Source: Candidatus Methanogaster sp.
GTDB taxonomy: Archaea; Halobacteriota; Methanosarcinia; Methanosarcinales; Methanogasteraceae
Reading direction: 5' to 3'
DNA length: 56,779 nucleotides
NCBI GenBank assembly: GCA_003194445.1
Contig: PQXF01000005.1
Span: 45,613-102,391, forward strand
This document shows positions 33,721-42,977 of the stretch, piece by piece. The stretch's first letter is position 1. Every line of letters begins with the position of its first letter. The position numbers were made by a program, and so were the translations under genes. Under the pieces are notes generated by a model. That model worked only from the letters and a program-made list of their open reading frames with translations. It did not search any database and was not told where the DNA came from.

Positions 33721-35382
33721 ATGAATGCATTAATACTTGCGATTATGTCGCTTGGTGGTTTTCTTCTGGCATATAAGTTCTATGCGACCTTTCTTTCCGA
33801 AAAGATATTTGCGTTAAATCCGGGTGCGAGAACACCCGCTCATGAATTCGAGGATGGTGTCGATCACGTGCCGACCCTGAAATCCATCCTCTTTGGACAT
33901 CACTTCGCGTCGATTGCCGGTGCAGCACCGATCGTCGGTCCTGCTATCGGTGTGATCTGGGGCTGGCTTCCAGCGTTCCTCTGGGTTGTGTTCGGGACAA
34001 TATTCTTAGGCGCGGTTCATGACTTCGGCGCGCTGGTCGTCTCTTTGAGACATCAGGGAAAGTCCATCGGTGAACTTACCGAGAACATCATAGGGACTCG
34101 TGCAAGGAACCTGTTTCTATTGATCATGTTCTTCCTGCTCCTGGTCGTGATTGCGGTCTTTGCTCTCGTGATTGCTCTGATGTTTAACTGGTATCCACAG
34201 ACGGTCTTCCCGGTAGCATGTGAGATGATCATCGCGGTTGTTGTCGGATACATGGTCTATCGGATGAAGACCGGCATCCTGATACCGACCATCATCGCGG
34301 TGATCGTTATGTATGCCACGATATACATCGGGACACTGTACCCTATCGAACTTGGTGATACGTTCCTCGGTTCCGGTTTGACTACATGGATATACATCAT
34401 ACTGCTCTACTCGTTCATCGCAGCGGTGCTCCCTGTCTGGTTGCTCTTACAGCCGAGGGATCATATCAACGCACATGAACTCTTCATCGGCATGGCTCTC
34501 ATGTATCTCGGGCTGTTGATCATACGTCCCGACGTGGTTGCGCCTGCAGTTCAGTTACACCCGGAAGGTGCTCCACCGATCTACCCGTTCCTCTTTGTGA
34601 CGATCGCATGCGGCGCGATATCAGGATTCCACAGTCTCGTGTCGTCGGGAACCACGGTCAAGCAACTGGACAATGAGGCTCACGCAAAGATGATCGGTTA
34701 TGGCGGCATGCTTGCAGAAGGCACCCTATCTACGATGGCTATTATTGCATGCACAGCAGGATTTGCCACTGCAACGCTCTGGAACGAACATTACGCCAAT
34801 TGGGGCGCGGCAGCAGGACTCGGAACAAAACTCTCTGCCTTCGTGGATGGCGCGGGAAATTTCGTTGCAGCCTGTGGAATACCGCTTGAATTCGCTATTG
34901 CGATCGTTGGCGTCGTCGTTGTCAGTTTTGCACTGACCACCATAGACACTGCAACGAGATTGCAGCGATACGTGATCGGAGAGATTGGCAGCAACTACAA
35001 CATAACCATCCTCAGAAACCGGTATGTTGGAGGTGCGATCGCCATACTCACCGCACTTGTGCTTGCGCTTGCAAAGGATGCAGGCAAAGGCGGGATGATT
35101 CTCTGGCCCGTCTTCGGAACGACCAACCAACTACTCGCAGCACTTGCTCTGCTCATGATCACTATGTACCTCATGCAGACGAAGAAGCCTGTCATCTATA
35201 CGCTGATCCCGATGATCTTCATGATGATTACCGCAATGGCTGCCATGGTATTGAATATCCAGACATATTACAATGCAGGAAACTGGATGCTGACCGGAAT
35301 AGGCATCGCGATCTTCGTGCTTGCGTTGTGGCTTCTCTTTGAGGCATGGGATGCGTACCGGAAGAGGGATGTTCATCGGTGA
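33721..35382 (+). CDS. cstA: Carbon starvation protein CstA (pyruvate/peptide transporter family)
   Basis: 553 aa from the ATG at 33721, which follows a cgggaga site; the frame also has a TTG at 33694. An integral membrane protein with about 14-16 hydrophobic segments. Family motifs: EFEDGVDHVPTLKSILFGHH, then FASIAGAAPIVGPAIGVIWG, FGAVHDFGA-type GAVHDFGALVVSLRHQGKSI, ACGAISGFHSLVSSGTTVKQ, and TTIDTATRLQRYVIGE. The family imports pyruvate or peptides in bacteria. In an anaerobic archaeon uptake of an organic acid or peptide is inference. Monocistronic. Confidence 0.93.
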   Translation: MNALILAIMSLGGFLLAYKFYATFLSEKIFALNPGARTPAHEFEDGVDHVPTLKSILFGHHFASIAGAAPIVGPAIGVIWGWLPAFLWVVFGTIFLGAVHDFGALVVSLRHQGKSIGELTENIIGTRARNLFLLIMFFLLLVVIAVFALVIALMFNWYPQTVFPVACEMIIAVVVGYMVYRMKTGILIPTIIAVIVMYATIYIGTLYPIELGDTFLGSGLTTWIYIILLYSFIAAVLPVWLLLQPRDHINAHELFIGMALMYLGLLIIRPDVVAPAVQLHPEGAPPIYPFLFVTIACGAISGFHSLVSSGTTVKQLDNEAHAKMIGYGGMLAEGTLSTMAIIACTAGFATATLWNEHYANWGAAAGLGTKLSAFVDGAGNFVAACGIPLEFAIAIVGVVVVSFALTTIDTATRLQRYVIGEIGSNYNITILRNRYVGGAIAILTALVLALAKDAGKGGMILWPVFGTTNQLLAALALLMITMYLMQTKKPVIYTLIPMIFMMITAMAAMVLNIQTYYNAGNWMLTGIGIAIFVLALWLLFEAWDAYRKRDVHR

Positions 35383-35899
35383 CATGGCTTCAGATGGGCG
35401 AATGCGTGTAACCTAGGGTGATGAAAGGATGTATATACCCCACACTGAATCGGTCCCATTTTTGTTTTATTTTAGTACTGGAGCGAAAGCATCTTTCCAA
35501 TTAGATTGAACCGATTGTTACTGGTTTTTCTTGCACCGTGAAAGAATTGGACTGATAAGTGGGGTTCATAATCTGACTAATGAAGCCACTACACTGAACT
35601 GATCCCGTTTTTGTTTCGTTCAGTATTTGATGCAAAGATCTTACAGAAGGTGATCACCTATCGATATTTGCGAAACACGCCGTACTCAGCACGCCACATA
35701 CCTATTGTCCATTGAGGACGGGGTGACAAAAAAGGAACAAAAATGGTAAGGTTTTGAGATGTGGAACTCACCCGAATATGGAGAGTTTTCATCACCCCAC
35801 GTGTAACCTAAAAGAGTATGTAACATATGTGAACTATCTCTCCTTTCGGAGGGACTTCTCGCCAGAAGAGTTAAAGCAGAGTCCAATAGATAATCACTG
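35383..35899. repeat. Gene-free region with an imperfect 38-base direct repeat
   Basis: acactgaatcggtcccattt and the following ttgtttt stretch (35442-35480) recur imperfectly at 35591-35629 (acactgaactgatcccgttt…), about three bases in four identical, 149 bases apart. accccac (35437) and gtggggt (35559) are inverted around the first copy. No ORF with supporting features was found. It could be a decayed mobile element or a regulatory region of glmU. Confidence 0.4.
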
Positions 35900-37105
35900 A
35901 TGAAGGCGGTTATTCTTGCTGCGGGTGAAGGAGTACGGTGCAGACCACTGACACTTACGAGATCGAAGGTGATGCTTCCGGTCGCAAACAAGCCAACGGT
36001 TGAGTATGTGGTGCAAGCACTACACGACAGTGGTATCAAGGACATTATAATGGTTGTTGGGTATGCAAAAGAGCGCATCATGAATTATTTCGGGAACGGG
36101 AAGGATTTTGATGTAAATATCGAATATGCAGAGCAAAAACAGCAACTCGGTACGGCACATACGATAAAACAAGTAAAGGATCTCGTGGAGGGCGAATTTC
36201 TTGTACTCAATGGAGACAATCTCGTGAGCGAAGAGACGATTGCCGATCTCACAGAGAAACACACGGGAGGCGTATCGGTTCTGACGGCAGCAAGAGCGGA
36301 TGCCACCGGATATGCGCTTGTCGAGGAGAGGGACGGGAAGGTTCTACAGGTCACTGAGGGTCTGGCACTGAAGGGCATCTGCAATGTCAACACAGGCATC
36401 TACATATTTGGGCAGGATATCTTTGACGCGATCGAGGAGACGCTTGGGTCAGATCTCGGTGAATTCGGGATCACCGATTCGATACAGCGGATGATCGATT
36501 CCGGATACGGAGTACATGCGTACAGAACAGACCACACGTGGATGGATGTGATACATTCGTGGAACCTGCTCGGTGTGAATGCAAAGGTTCTTGAGGATAT
36601 TCATGAATCGGTACACGAAACCGCGGAGGTGGATGGCAAGATCAAGGGTATAGTGGTTGTTGGAAGCGATTCGATCATCGGAGCAGGTTCCTACATCAAA
36701 GGTCCTGTGATCATCGGAAGGGACTGCGAGATCGGACCGAATGTGGTCATCGCGCCGTCAACATCCATCGGAGACAATGTCACGATCGAGCCGTTCACGT
36801 ACGTCAGAAACAGCGTAATCCTTGATAATACGTACATCGGCTCGGGAAGTACCATAAAAAACTCCATCATAGGTGAAAACAACCTCATCAAGAGCCATTT
36901 CATCACAGAGAGTGGAAAGAACCCGATAGTAGAACTGGAAGGGATGCTGAATCATGCAGACGAACTCGGCACCGTACTCGGCGATGGTAACAGGGTCGGA
37001 TGCAACATCTCGACTGCGGCTGGCACACTAATCGGAACAGAGTGCAGGATCGAGACTGGTGCGGTCATCAGGAAGCAGATACCACCCCATGCGCTGGTGA
37101 TGTGA
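35900..37105 (+). CDS. Bifunctional GlmU-like sugar-1-phosphate nucleotidylyltransferase/acetyltransferase (copy 1)
   Basis: 401 aa. N-terminal nucleotidyltransferase (1-~225): AVILAAGEGVRCRPLTLTRS with K/VMLPVANKP, QLGTAHTIKQV, LVLNGDNLV, and GICNVNTGIYIF. C-terminal left-handed beta-helix (~245-400) built of hexapeptides (KGPVIIGRDCEIGPNVVIAP, GDNVTIEPFTYVRNSVI). By analogy with characterised archaeal homologues such as Sulfolobus ST0452, it acetylates glucosamine 1-phosphate and makes UDP-GlcNAc. The usual motif RxxP reads CRPL. Two bases after its stop begins glmS, so the pair forms an operon. Confidence 0.88.
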   Translation: MKAVILAAGEGVRCRPLTLTRSKVMLPVANKPTVEYVVQALHDSGIKDIIMVVGYAKERIMNYFGNGKDFDVNIEYAEQKQQLGTAHTIKQVKDLVEGEFLVLNGDNLVSEETIADLTEKHTGGVSVLTAARADATGYALVEERDGKVLQVTEGLALKGICNVNTGIYIFGQDIFDAIEETLGSDLGEFGITDSIQRMIDSGYGVHAYRTDHTWMDVIHSWNLLGVNAKVLEDIHESVHETAEVDGKIKGIVVVGSDSIIGAGSYIKGPVIIGRDCEIGPNVVIAPSTSIGDNVTIEPFTYVRNSVILDNTYIGSGSTIKNSIIGENNLIKSHFITESGKNPIVELEGMLNHADELGTVLGDGNRVGCNISTAAGTLIGTECRIETGAVIRKQIPPHALVM

Positions 37106-37106
37106 T

Positions 37107-38909
37107 ATGTGCGGCATCGTCGGTTATATCGGCACATCCGAAGCCATGCCAGTTCTCTTTGATCTCTTGAAGAAGCTGGAGTACCGCGGATACGACTCTG
37201 CCGGAATCGCCATCCTGAACAATGGAAATGATGAGATCCGGACATCCAAGACTGAAGGAAGTGTCGATGACCTGGTATCGATCACGCCTGATCTTGGAGG
37301 TCACATCGGAATCGGGCATACGCGGTGGGCAACACATGGAAAGCCATCGACCAGGAACGCGCATCCACACTCTGATAGTACGGGCAGGATCGCTTTTGTC
37401 CACAATGGGATCATCGAGAACTATACGGAGATCAAAGATAAATTGATTAAATCAGGTCACGAATTCAAATCAGAGACCGACACAGAAGTACTTCCGCACC
37501 TGATTGAGGAATATTATGACGGCGATCTCGAATCAGCAGTGCGAAGCTCACTATCGATGGTTCGCGGGTCGTATGCGCTTGCGGGGATAAGTGTTGACGA
37601 TCCTGGCAAGATCGTTGTCGCACGGAAGGATAGCCCCCTCGTCATTGGGCTTGGGGATGGTGATTTTTTTGTGGCGTCCGACGTATCAGGGATCCTTAAG
37701 TATACGAGAGATGTCATATTCATGAATGATGGGGAGATCGGCGTAATAACCGATTCCGGAATCAATATCACGACGCTTGATGGGGTTTCTGTTGAGAAGA
37801 AGATCGAAACGATAGAATGGGATCCTGAGGCGGCGGAGAAGAGTGGTTATGAGCATTTTATGCTGAAAGAGATATTCGAACAGCCAGACACCATCAGGGA
37901 TACGTTTTCAGGAAGAATATCAGCAGACGGGATCGATCTCGGTGCGGCGCTGCCGAATGTGAGGAGGGTCGTGATCATCGCATGTGGAACCTCGTACCAT
38001 GCCGGGCTCTTTGGGAGGTATGTGCTCGAGCGGTTTGCCAGAATCCCTGTCGATGTCGAGATCGCATCCGAGTTCAGGTACATCGATCCGATCGTCGATT
38101 GCGGCGATCTCGTGATAGCGATCACGCAGTCGGGAGAGACCGCTGACACTCTTGCAGCGATCAGGGAAGCAGGATCGAAGGGCAGCCAGAAACTCGGGAT
38201 CGTCAATGCACTCGGAAGCAGCATTACAAGGGAGTGCCAGTGCCTCTTCACGAGAGCGGGTCCTGAGATCGGTGTTGCTGCCACCAAATCATTCACATCG
38301 CAACTGGCATGTCTGCTTCTGCTTTCAGTAGAGCTTGGTAAAGCGAGAAAGATGTTATCGACTGCTGATGTGAACGACTTCGTCTACGAATTAAAGCAGA
38401 TGAGCGGGAACATCCAGCGTGTGCTTAATAGTGCACCTGACATCAGGGAGTGCGCGAAGATGTTTGCTGATGCTGAGCAGTTCCTGTTCATGGGCAGGGG
38501 CGCAAACTACCCAGCCGCGCTTGAAGGCGCGCTAAAATTAAAAGAGATCTCCTACATCCCGGCAGAAGGATTTCCAGCAGGCGAACTGAAGCACGGTCCG
38601 CTTGCCCTGATCTATGATGGGGTCCCGGTGGTTGCGATAGCGACAAGGGATGCGGTGTACGAGAAGACGCTTGGGAACATCAAGGAGGTGAAGGCAAGAG
38701 GCGCAACCGTCATCGGCATCGCAAACGAAAGCGACACTGAGATTGCGAAATACGTGGACTATGTGCTCAGGATACCTGATACCGATCCGTGGATCGCACC
38801 CGTCCTCTCTTCGGTCGTGCTCCAGTTGTTCGCATACTATGTCGCGTATCACAGGGGTTGCGAGATCGATAAACCGAGAAATCTTGCAAAGAGCGTTACC
38901 GTGGAGTGA
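37107..38909 (+). CDS. glmS: Glutamine-fructose-6-phosphate aminotransferase
   Basis: 600 aa. Makes glucosamine 6-phosphate from fructose 6-phosphate and glutamine, the entry to UDP-GlcNAc. Class II amidotransferase domain 1-~225 with the N-terminal nucleophile Cys (MCGIVGYIG), then GIGHTRWATHGKP and HNGIIENY. Two SIS domains follow (~280-590): IIACGTSYHAG, ITQSGETADTLAAIREA, TKSFTSQLACL, LKEISYIPAEGFPAGELKHG. The end LRIPDT…KPRNLAKSVTVE is standard. Complete. Confidence 0.97.
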   Translation: MCGIVGYIGTSEAMPVLFDLLKKLEYRGYDSAGIAILNNGNDEIRTSKTEGSVDDLVSITPDLGGHIGIGHTRWATHGKPSTRNAHPHSDSTGRIAFVHNGIIENYTEIKDKLIKSGHEFKSETDTEVLPHLIEEYYDGDLESAVRSSLSMVRGSYALAGISVDDPGKIVVARKDSPLVIGLGDGDFFVASDVSGILKYTRDVIFMNDGEIGVITDSGINITTLDGVSVEKKIETIEWDPEAAEKSGYEHFMLKEIFEQPDTIRDTFSGRISADGIDLGAALPNVRRVVIIACGTSYHAGLFGRYVLERFARIPVDVEIASEFRYIDPIVDCGDLVIAITQSGETADTLAAIREAGSKGSQKLGIVNALGSSITRECQCLFTRAGPEIGVAATKSFTSQLACLLLLSVELGKARKMLSTADVNDFVYELKQMSGNIQRVLNSAPDIRECAKMFADAEQFLFMGRGANYPAALEGALKLKEISYIPAEGFPAGELKHGPLALIYDGVPVVAIATRDAVYEKTLGNIKEVKARGATVIGIANESDTEIAKYVDYVLRIPDTDPWIAPVLSSVVLQLFAYYVAYHRGCEIDKPRNLAKSVTVE

Positions 38910-39264
38910 GAGTGTGGGCGGTGGCGGTCATGCCACCCGATGTTGCTTATCTACGCGACTTCAGCGCAGCCAGATCGGATGTGAAAACACGATGTGCAGG
39001 CTCTGTACGCAAGTGTGGGATTTGGAGACTTCGGGAGACTGGCATGATGGATGCGGGGGTCGGGTTGGTAGTGTGGTTAAAATGAGTTTGATGGGCGGTC
39101 GAAGACTTAATGCAGAAGAATAATGAAGAGAGGTATGCGATGATTGAAGTTTGTTCAAAAGGATGCGCGCATGGACTACGTTTGCATATAACACTGAATA
39201 GGCAGGATACGCGAAGTAAGTTTGGATACATAAAGTTAGCCAATATCAGTTTAAGGAGGATTGT
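38910..39264. other. Intergenic, only a ribosome binding site recognised
   Basis: No convincing gene. The right end contains ttaaggaggattgt directly before the next ATG, an ideal ribosome binding site. Confidence 0.4.
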
Positions 39265-39789
39265 ATGGAAGTAATACTTCAAAGCATCACACTCTTTGTC
39301 ATTACAATTGGGGGAATGGTTGGGATTTTGCAATTGTATCTTATACAACAGCAGGTGAAAGCACAACATGATTGGAATCGGCGGGTTACTGCACTACATC
39401 ATTCTTTCAGCGATAATAGCCATATTAGGGAGATTCGTAGTAAGCTAGATAAACACTTGAAAATAGCAAGTCGCCAGCCAGGTGAAATTAGCTTGGAAGA
39501 AATCCAAAAGCTATCCAAAGGCCAATATTCCTCTATTCGAACTGACCTTCAATATCTGCTTGGACATTTAGAAAATATGTGTGTCGCCATGAATAATTCC
39601 ATTATAGATGAGCAGACATGCGAGGATATGTTAAGAGGGATTGTAATTCTTTATTATCGATTCTTTAGCCAATATATTGACGATGTTAGAAAGATCAGGA
39701 ATAATCCAAGAATCTATGAGCATTTTGAGGCTTACGCTCGTAAGTGGGACGAAGGGAAGGAGCTAAAAACACGCCCCCCTACTGGGTGA
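39265..39789 (+). CDS. DUF4760-like membrane protein
   Basis: 174 aa. One N-terminal transmembrane segment (SITLFVITIGGMVGILQLYL), then a helical region that begins LIQQQVKAQHDWNRRVTALH and continues with IREIRSKLDKHLKIAS, LLGHLENMCVAMNNSIIDEQ, and FFSQYIDDVRKIRNNPRIYE. This general plan (short anchor, cytoplasmic helical domain with a conserved LxxLExxCxAxNxxxxDExxxxxxxxxxxxxxF region) fits DUF4760/RRM-like helical proteins of unknown function. AT-rich compared with the neighbouring sugar genes, suggesting transfer. The Shine-Dalgarno aaggagg is very strong. Confidence 0.6.
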   Translation: MEVILQSITLFVITIGGMVGILQLYLIQQQVKAQHDWNRRVTALHHSFSDNSHIREIRSKLDKHLKIASRQPGEISLEEIQKLSKGQYSSIRTDLQYLLGHLENMCVAMNNSIIDEQTCEDMLRGIVILYYRFFSQYIDDVRKIRNNPRIYEHFEAYARKWDEGKELKTRPPTG

Positions 39790-40007
39790 GGTTTCGTCTC
39801 TTCGCAAATAAGTAAGCCGACAACCAACCCCCGTACCACCCCCACCACATACACGCCCACCCAGCATCTGCCGTGGCTCATCCCACCACGTGACCTTCAG
39901 CGAGTTACGATGCTCCGCTCTTTGGAGCGGGGTTCGTGACGTATATAAAACACGCAAATCATAACCAAAGTACCAGATAAATTGGCAGCATAGGATAGAG
40001 TGATACC
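39790..40007. promoter_or_regulatory. Terminator hairpin and promoter before glmM
   Basis: gctccgctctttggagc (39912-39928) forms a GC-rich stem. A good TATA box gtatataaaa stands at 39941-39950, which would start transcription near 39970 and leave a leader of about 35 bases before the glmM ATG. The binding site is gagtgata. Confidence 0.5.
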
Positions 40008-41354
40008 ATGAAATTCGGATCGAGCGGGATACGAGGAATCGCTAATCAGGCGGTTACGTCAGAATTAGCCCTCCGGATCGGGCGTGCGGTTGGCATGGAC
40101 TGTGGTGGCGGGGGCAGTGTCGTCGTTGGGCACGACACGAGAAGGGCGGCAGAGATGATCGAGTACACAGCAATATCAGGCCTTCTCTCGGTGGGATGCA
40201 GGGTTACACGGGTTGGAATGGTTGCAACACCGACGCTTGCTTATGCCGCGAAGGAATACGACTGCGGCATCATGGTGACAGCCTCTCACAATCCGCCTGA
40301 GTACATCGGTGTGAAACTATTCAATCCTGATGGGATGGCGTTTGACTCAAAGCAGCAGAAGACGATCGAACGGTTGATCGGAGAGCCCATGGACGCAGAT
40401 ATCAAACTTGCATCGTGGGATCGGATGCACCCGGTCAGAACGGACGGAAACGCTGTCTCAAACCATATGTCACGGATCCTTGCAAGTGCCAAGATCGAAA
40501 GGCGGATGCGGGTGGTGGTGGACTGTGGCTGCGGTGCGGCATCGCTCACAACGCCGTACCTGTTAAGGACGATGGGTTGCGATGTGGTGACGCTTAATAG
40601 CCAGCCAGACGGGTTTTTTCCGGGACGTAATCCAGAACCGAAGAGTGAAACGCTCACTGCACTTCAGTCAGTGGTCCTCAGTACGAATGCCGATCTCGGG
40701 ATTGCGCATGACGGTGATGCAGACCGGATGGTTGCTGTCGACGATCAAGGAAGGTTTGTCAGCAATGATAAACTCCTCGCGTTCTTTGGAATGCACGAAG
40801 CAAGGAAGAAGATGGTCATTCCTATGGACACTTCCATGTTAATCGATGCAGTGCTCCCTGACATCGAGATAATCAGAACGCGGGTCGGGGACGTCTTTAT
40901 TGCAGAGGAGATGAAGCGATCTGGTGCTGATTTCGGAGGCGAGCCAAGTGGTACGTGGATATTTCCGCGAGTATCATACTGCCCGGAGGGTATCTATTCC
41001 GCAGCAAGACTCGTTGAGCTACTGAGCAGAGAGGACGCGAGATTCAGCGATCATCTCTCGCCGATGCCAGGGTATGAGATAAAGCGCGGATCGATCGCAT
41101 ATCGCGGAGATCTCGATGGCGGGAGGATCGAAGAAGAACTGCGCACGCTCCCCTCTTCCGATATCATCACGATCGATGGCATCCGGCTCGGATTCGACGA
41201 TGCATGGGCGCTCGTCCGCGCTTCAGGAACAGAACCCCTGATCCGGATCACGGTTGAGGGTGCGACCGGGGATGCGGTCGAGAAATTATACCGTGAGATA
41301 CAAAAAAGCGTAAAAGGAGTAATCGATGAAAGCAGTGATCCTCGCAGCAGGTGA
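40008..41354 (+). CDS. glmM: Phosphoglucosamine mutase
   Basis: 448 aa. Converts glucosamine 6-phosphate to glucosamine 1-phosphate, linking GlmS to the GlmU-like proteins. Phosphoserine loop IMVTASHNPPEYIG (Ser near residue 93), metal loop LGIAHDGDADRM near 240, sugar loop GGEPSGTWIFP near 310, and phosphate-binding loop LVRASGTEPLIRITVE near 402. N-terminus FGSSGIRGIANQAVT. It belongs to the archaeal GlmM/ManB group, so activity on phosphomannose or phosphoglucose cannot be ruled out. It overlaps the next gene by 29 bases. Confidence 0.92.
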   Translation: MKFGSSGIRGIANQAVTSELALRIGRAVGMDCGGGGSVVVGHDTRRAAEMIEYTAISGLLSVGCRVTRVGMVATPTLAYAAKEYDCGIMVTASHNPPEYIGVKLFNPDGMAFDSKQQKTIERLIGEPMDADIKLASWDRMHPVRTDGNAVSNHMSRILASAKIERRMRVVVDCGCGAASLTTPYLLRTMGCDVVTLNSQPDGFFPGRNPEPKSETLTALQSVVLSTNADLGIAHDGDADRMVAVDDQGRFVSNDKLLAFFGMHEARKKMVIPMDTSMLIDAVLPDIEIIRTRVGDVFIAEEMKRSGADFGGEPSGTWIFPRVSYCPEGIYSAARLVELLSREDARFSDHLSPMPGYEIKRGSIAYRGDLDGGRIEEELRTLPSSDIITIDGIRLGFDDAWALVRASGTEPLIRITVEGATGDAVEKLYREIQKSVKGVIDESSDPRSR

Positions 41355-42513
41355 AGGGACAAGAATGCGTCCGCTGACGGCATCGTGCCCGAAGGTGATG
41401 TTATCGGTTGCGAACAGACCGATACTTGGGCATATCATCGTTGCTGCCCGGGACGCAGGTATCGACGAGTTTGTCTGTGTGATCGGGTACATGGGCGATG
41501 TGGTCCGGGATTACTTTGGGGACGGAAGCCGCTTTGGCGTTCGTATCGATTACGTGGAGCAGAGAGAGCAACTCGGTACTGCACACGCGATAGGGACGGC
41601 TTCCCAATCTGTGGAGGGTCGATTCCTCGTCTTAAACGGCGATGCGATCATTACGCCGCCTGATCTTCGCACTCTCATCGGGCGGAAGGAGGATATCGTC
41701 CTTGCAACGAAGGAACTGGAGAATCCAGCAGGATACGGCGTTCTAAAGGCCGATGGCGGCAGGGTCGCCCGGCTCATCGAGAAGCCAGACCATGCCGCCG
41801 GGAATTTGGTGAATGCGGGGATTTATCTCTTTCCGGACACCATCTTTGATGCCATCAGGGAGACCGGGGAATCGGTACGCGGGGAATACGAGATCACGGA
41901 TTCTATAAACGCGCTTGCAAGCGTTCTCGATATCGGCTACTCGATGCTCGATACATGGATCGATATCGGGAGACCGTGGAACCTGCTTGATGCAAACGAA
42001 TATCTGCTTGCTGACATCGATTCAGAGATTGCAGGCGTAGTCGAGCCTTATGCCACATTAAACGGTAATATTCGGGTCGGGAAGGGCAGCATCATCAGAA
42101 ACGGTTCTTACATTACAGGACCCGCGATCATTGGGGAGAACTGCGATATCGGTCCGAACTGCTTTATCAGACCGGGTACGGCTATAGGCGATAACGTGCG
42201 CATCGGCAATGCCGTTGAGGTCAAAAACAGCATCGTGATGGATGGAACAAACATCGGCCATCTCAGTTATGTCGGGGATAGCGTCATCGGGCGTGGCTGC
42301 AACCTCGGCGCCGGAACGAAGATCGCAAACCTGAGGCATGACGGCAGGAACATCAGTGTGGTCGTGAAGCGCGAGTCTGTCGACACCGGCAGGAGGAAAC
42401 TTGGCGTTGTCATGGGGGATGGTGTGCATACCGGGATTAATACGAGCATCAACGTCGGCGTGATGATGGGGGCTTGCATGAGCACGCGTCCCGGGGAGGT
42501 TGTGATGCGGTGA
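41326..42513 (+). CDS. Bifunctional GlmU-like sugar-1-phosphate nucleotidylyltransferase/acetyltransferase (copy 2)
   Basis: 395 aa, same architecture as copy 1. AVILAAGEGTRMRPLTASCP, KVMLSVANRP, QLGTAHAIGTA, FLVLNGDAII, LVNAGIYLFPDTIF, then beta-helix repeats (TGPAIIGENCDIGPNCFIRP, NLGAGTKIANLRHDGRNISV) and the end TGINTSINVGVMMGACMSTR. Here the canonical RMRP is present where copy 1 has RCRP. It starts 29 bases inside glmM, so the two are translated together. Copies 1 and 2 are clearly diverged, so they probably have different sugar preferences. Confidence 0.88.
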   Translation: MKAVILAAGEGTRMRPLTASCPKVMLSVANRPILGHIIVAARDAGIDEFVCVIGYMGDVVRDYFGDGSRFGVRIDYVEQREQLGTAHAIGTASQSVEGRFLVLNGDAIITPPDLRTLIGRKEDIVLATKELENPAGYGVLKADGGRVARLIEKPDHAAGNLVNAGIYLFPDTIFDAIRETGESVRGEYEITDSINALASVLDIGYSMLDTWIDIGRPWNLLDANEYLLADIDSEIAGVVEPYATLNGNIRVGKGSIIRNGSYITGPAIIGENCDIGPNCFIRPGTAIGDNVRIGNAVEVKNSIVMDGTNIGHLSYVGDSVIGRGCNLGAGTKIANLRHDGRNISVVVKRESVDTGRRKLGVVMGDGVHTGINTSINVGVMMGACMSTRPGEVVMR

Positions 42514-42647
42514 TTAGTGGGATTGATGCACTGGCGGATGCTGATAAGATTGGCAAACTCGGATGGAAACCGAGCGTCGGAATCGAGGACGGGGTCAAAA
42601 GATTTGTTAAGTGGTATGAATGCGTGAGTTTGAAACTATGGGGTTAA
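42510..42647 (+). pseudogene. C-terminal fragment of a sugar epimerase
   Basis: Starting with a GTG that overlaps the glmU stop, the frame reads LADADKIGKLGWKPSVGIED and GVKRFVKWYE. This matches the end of the complete epimerase at 46110-47039 (LADAGKIGRLGWKPRVEIEE, GVRRFVEWYG) at both protein and DNA level. Only about 35 codons remain. The stop lies within the target duplication of the MITE that follows. Confidence 0.75.
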
Positions 42648-42874
42648 AATGAGGTTGGATTTTTACGTCACTAAAATCCACCCACATGCCCCAATTCTAC
42701 TTTTATGTATTGGATATTGGTTCCCTACTGCAAATCGGTAGTGGTATAGTGTAGTGGAACGTTACACTACAATATGAGCGACAGAATGGAATCCATAAGG
42801 GTTGGAAAATGGTTATTTTGTGATATAATCATTCATAGGGACCGATTTGAACTTGCAGAATCCAACCTCAAAAT
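42646..42874. mobile_element. MITE with 11-bp inverted repeats and AAAAT target duplication
   Basis: The element is 42651-42869 (219 bp). Its ends are gaggttggatt and the exact reverse complement aatccaacctc, flanked by the direct repeat aaaat (42646-42650 and 42870-42874). It has no ORF. In the middle is a near-perfect 20-base palindrome, gtagtggaac/gttacactac (42751-42770). Different in sequence from the two other MITEs of this window. Confidence 0.7.
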
Positions 42875-42944
42875 GACGCCATAGGTTTGAAAGGTTAAGA
42901 AGCTCCTAAAAACGCAAGGGTTCCCACACCCATCGACACAACAA

Positions 42945-42955
42945 GGTATATTTAT
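42945..42955 (+). promoter_or_regulatory. TATA box for the epimerase gene
   Basis: ggtatatttat lies 23-33 bases before the ATG at 42978, which suggests a leaderless transcript and supports 42978 over the upstream ATG at 42969. Confidence 0.45.
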
Positions 42956-42977
42956 TACTGGTGCAAATATGGAGCCT

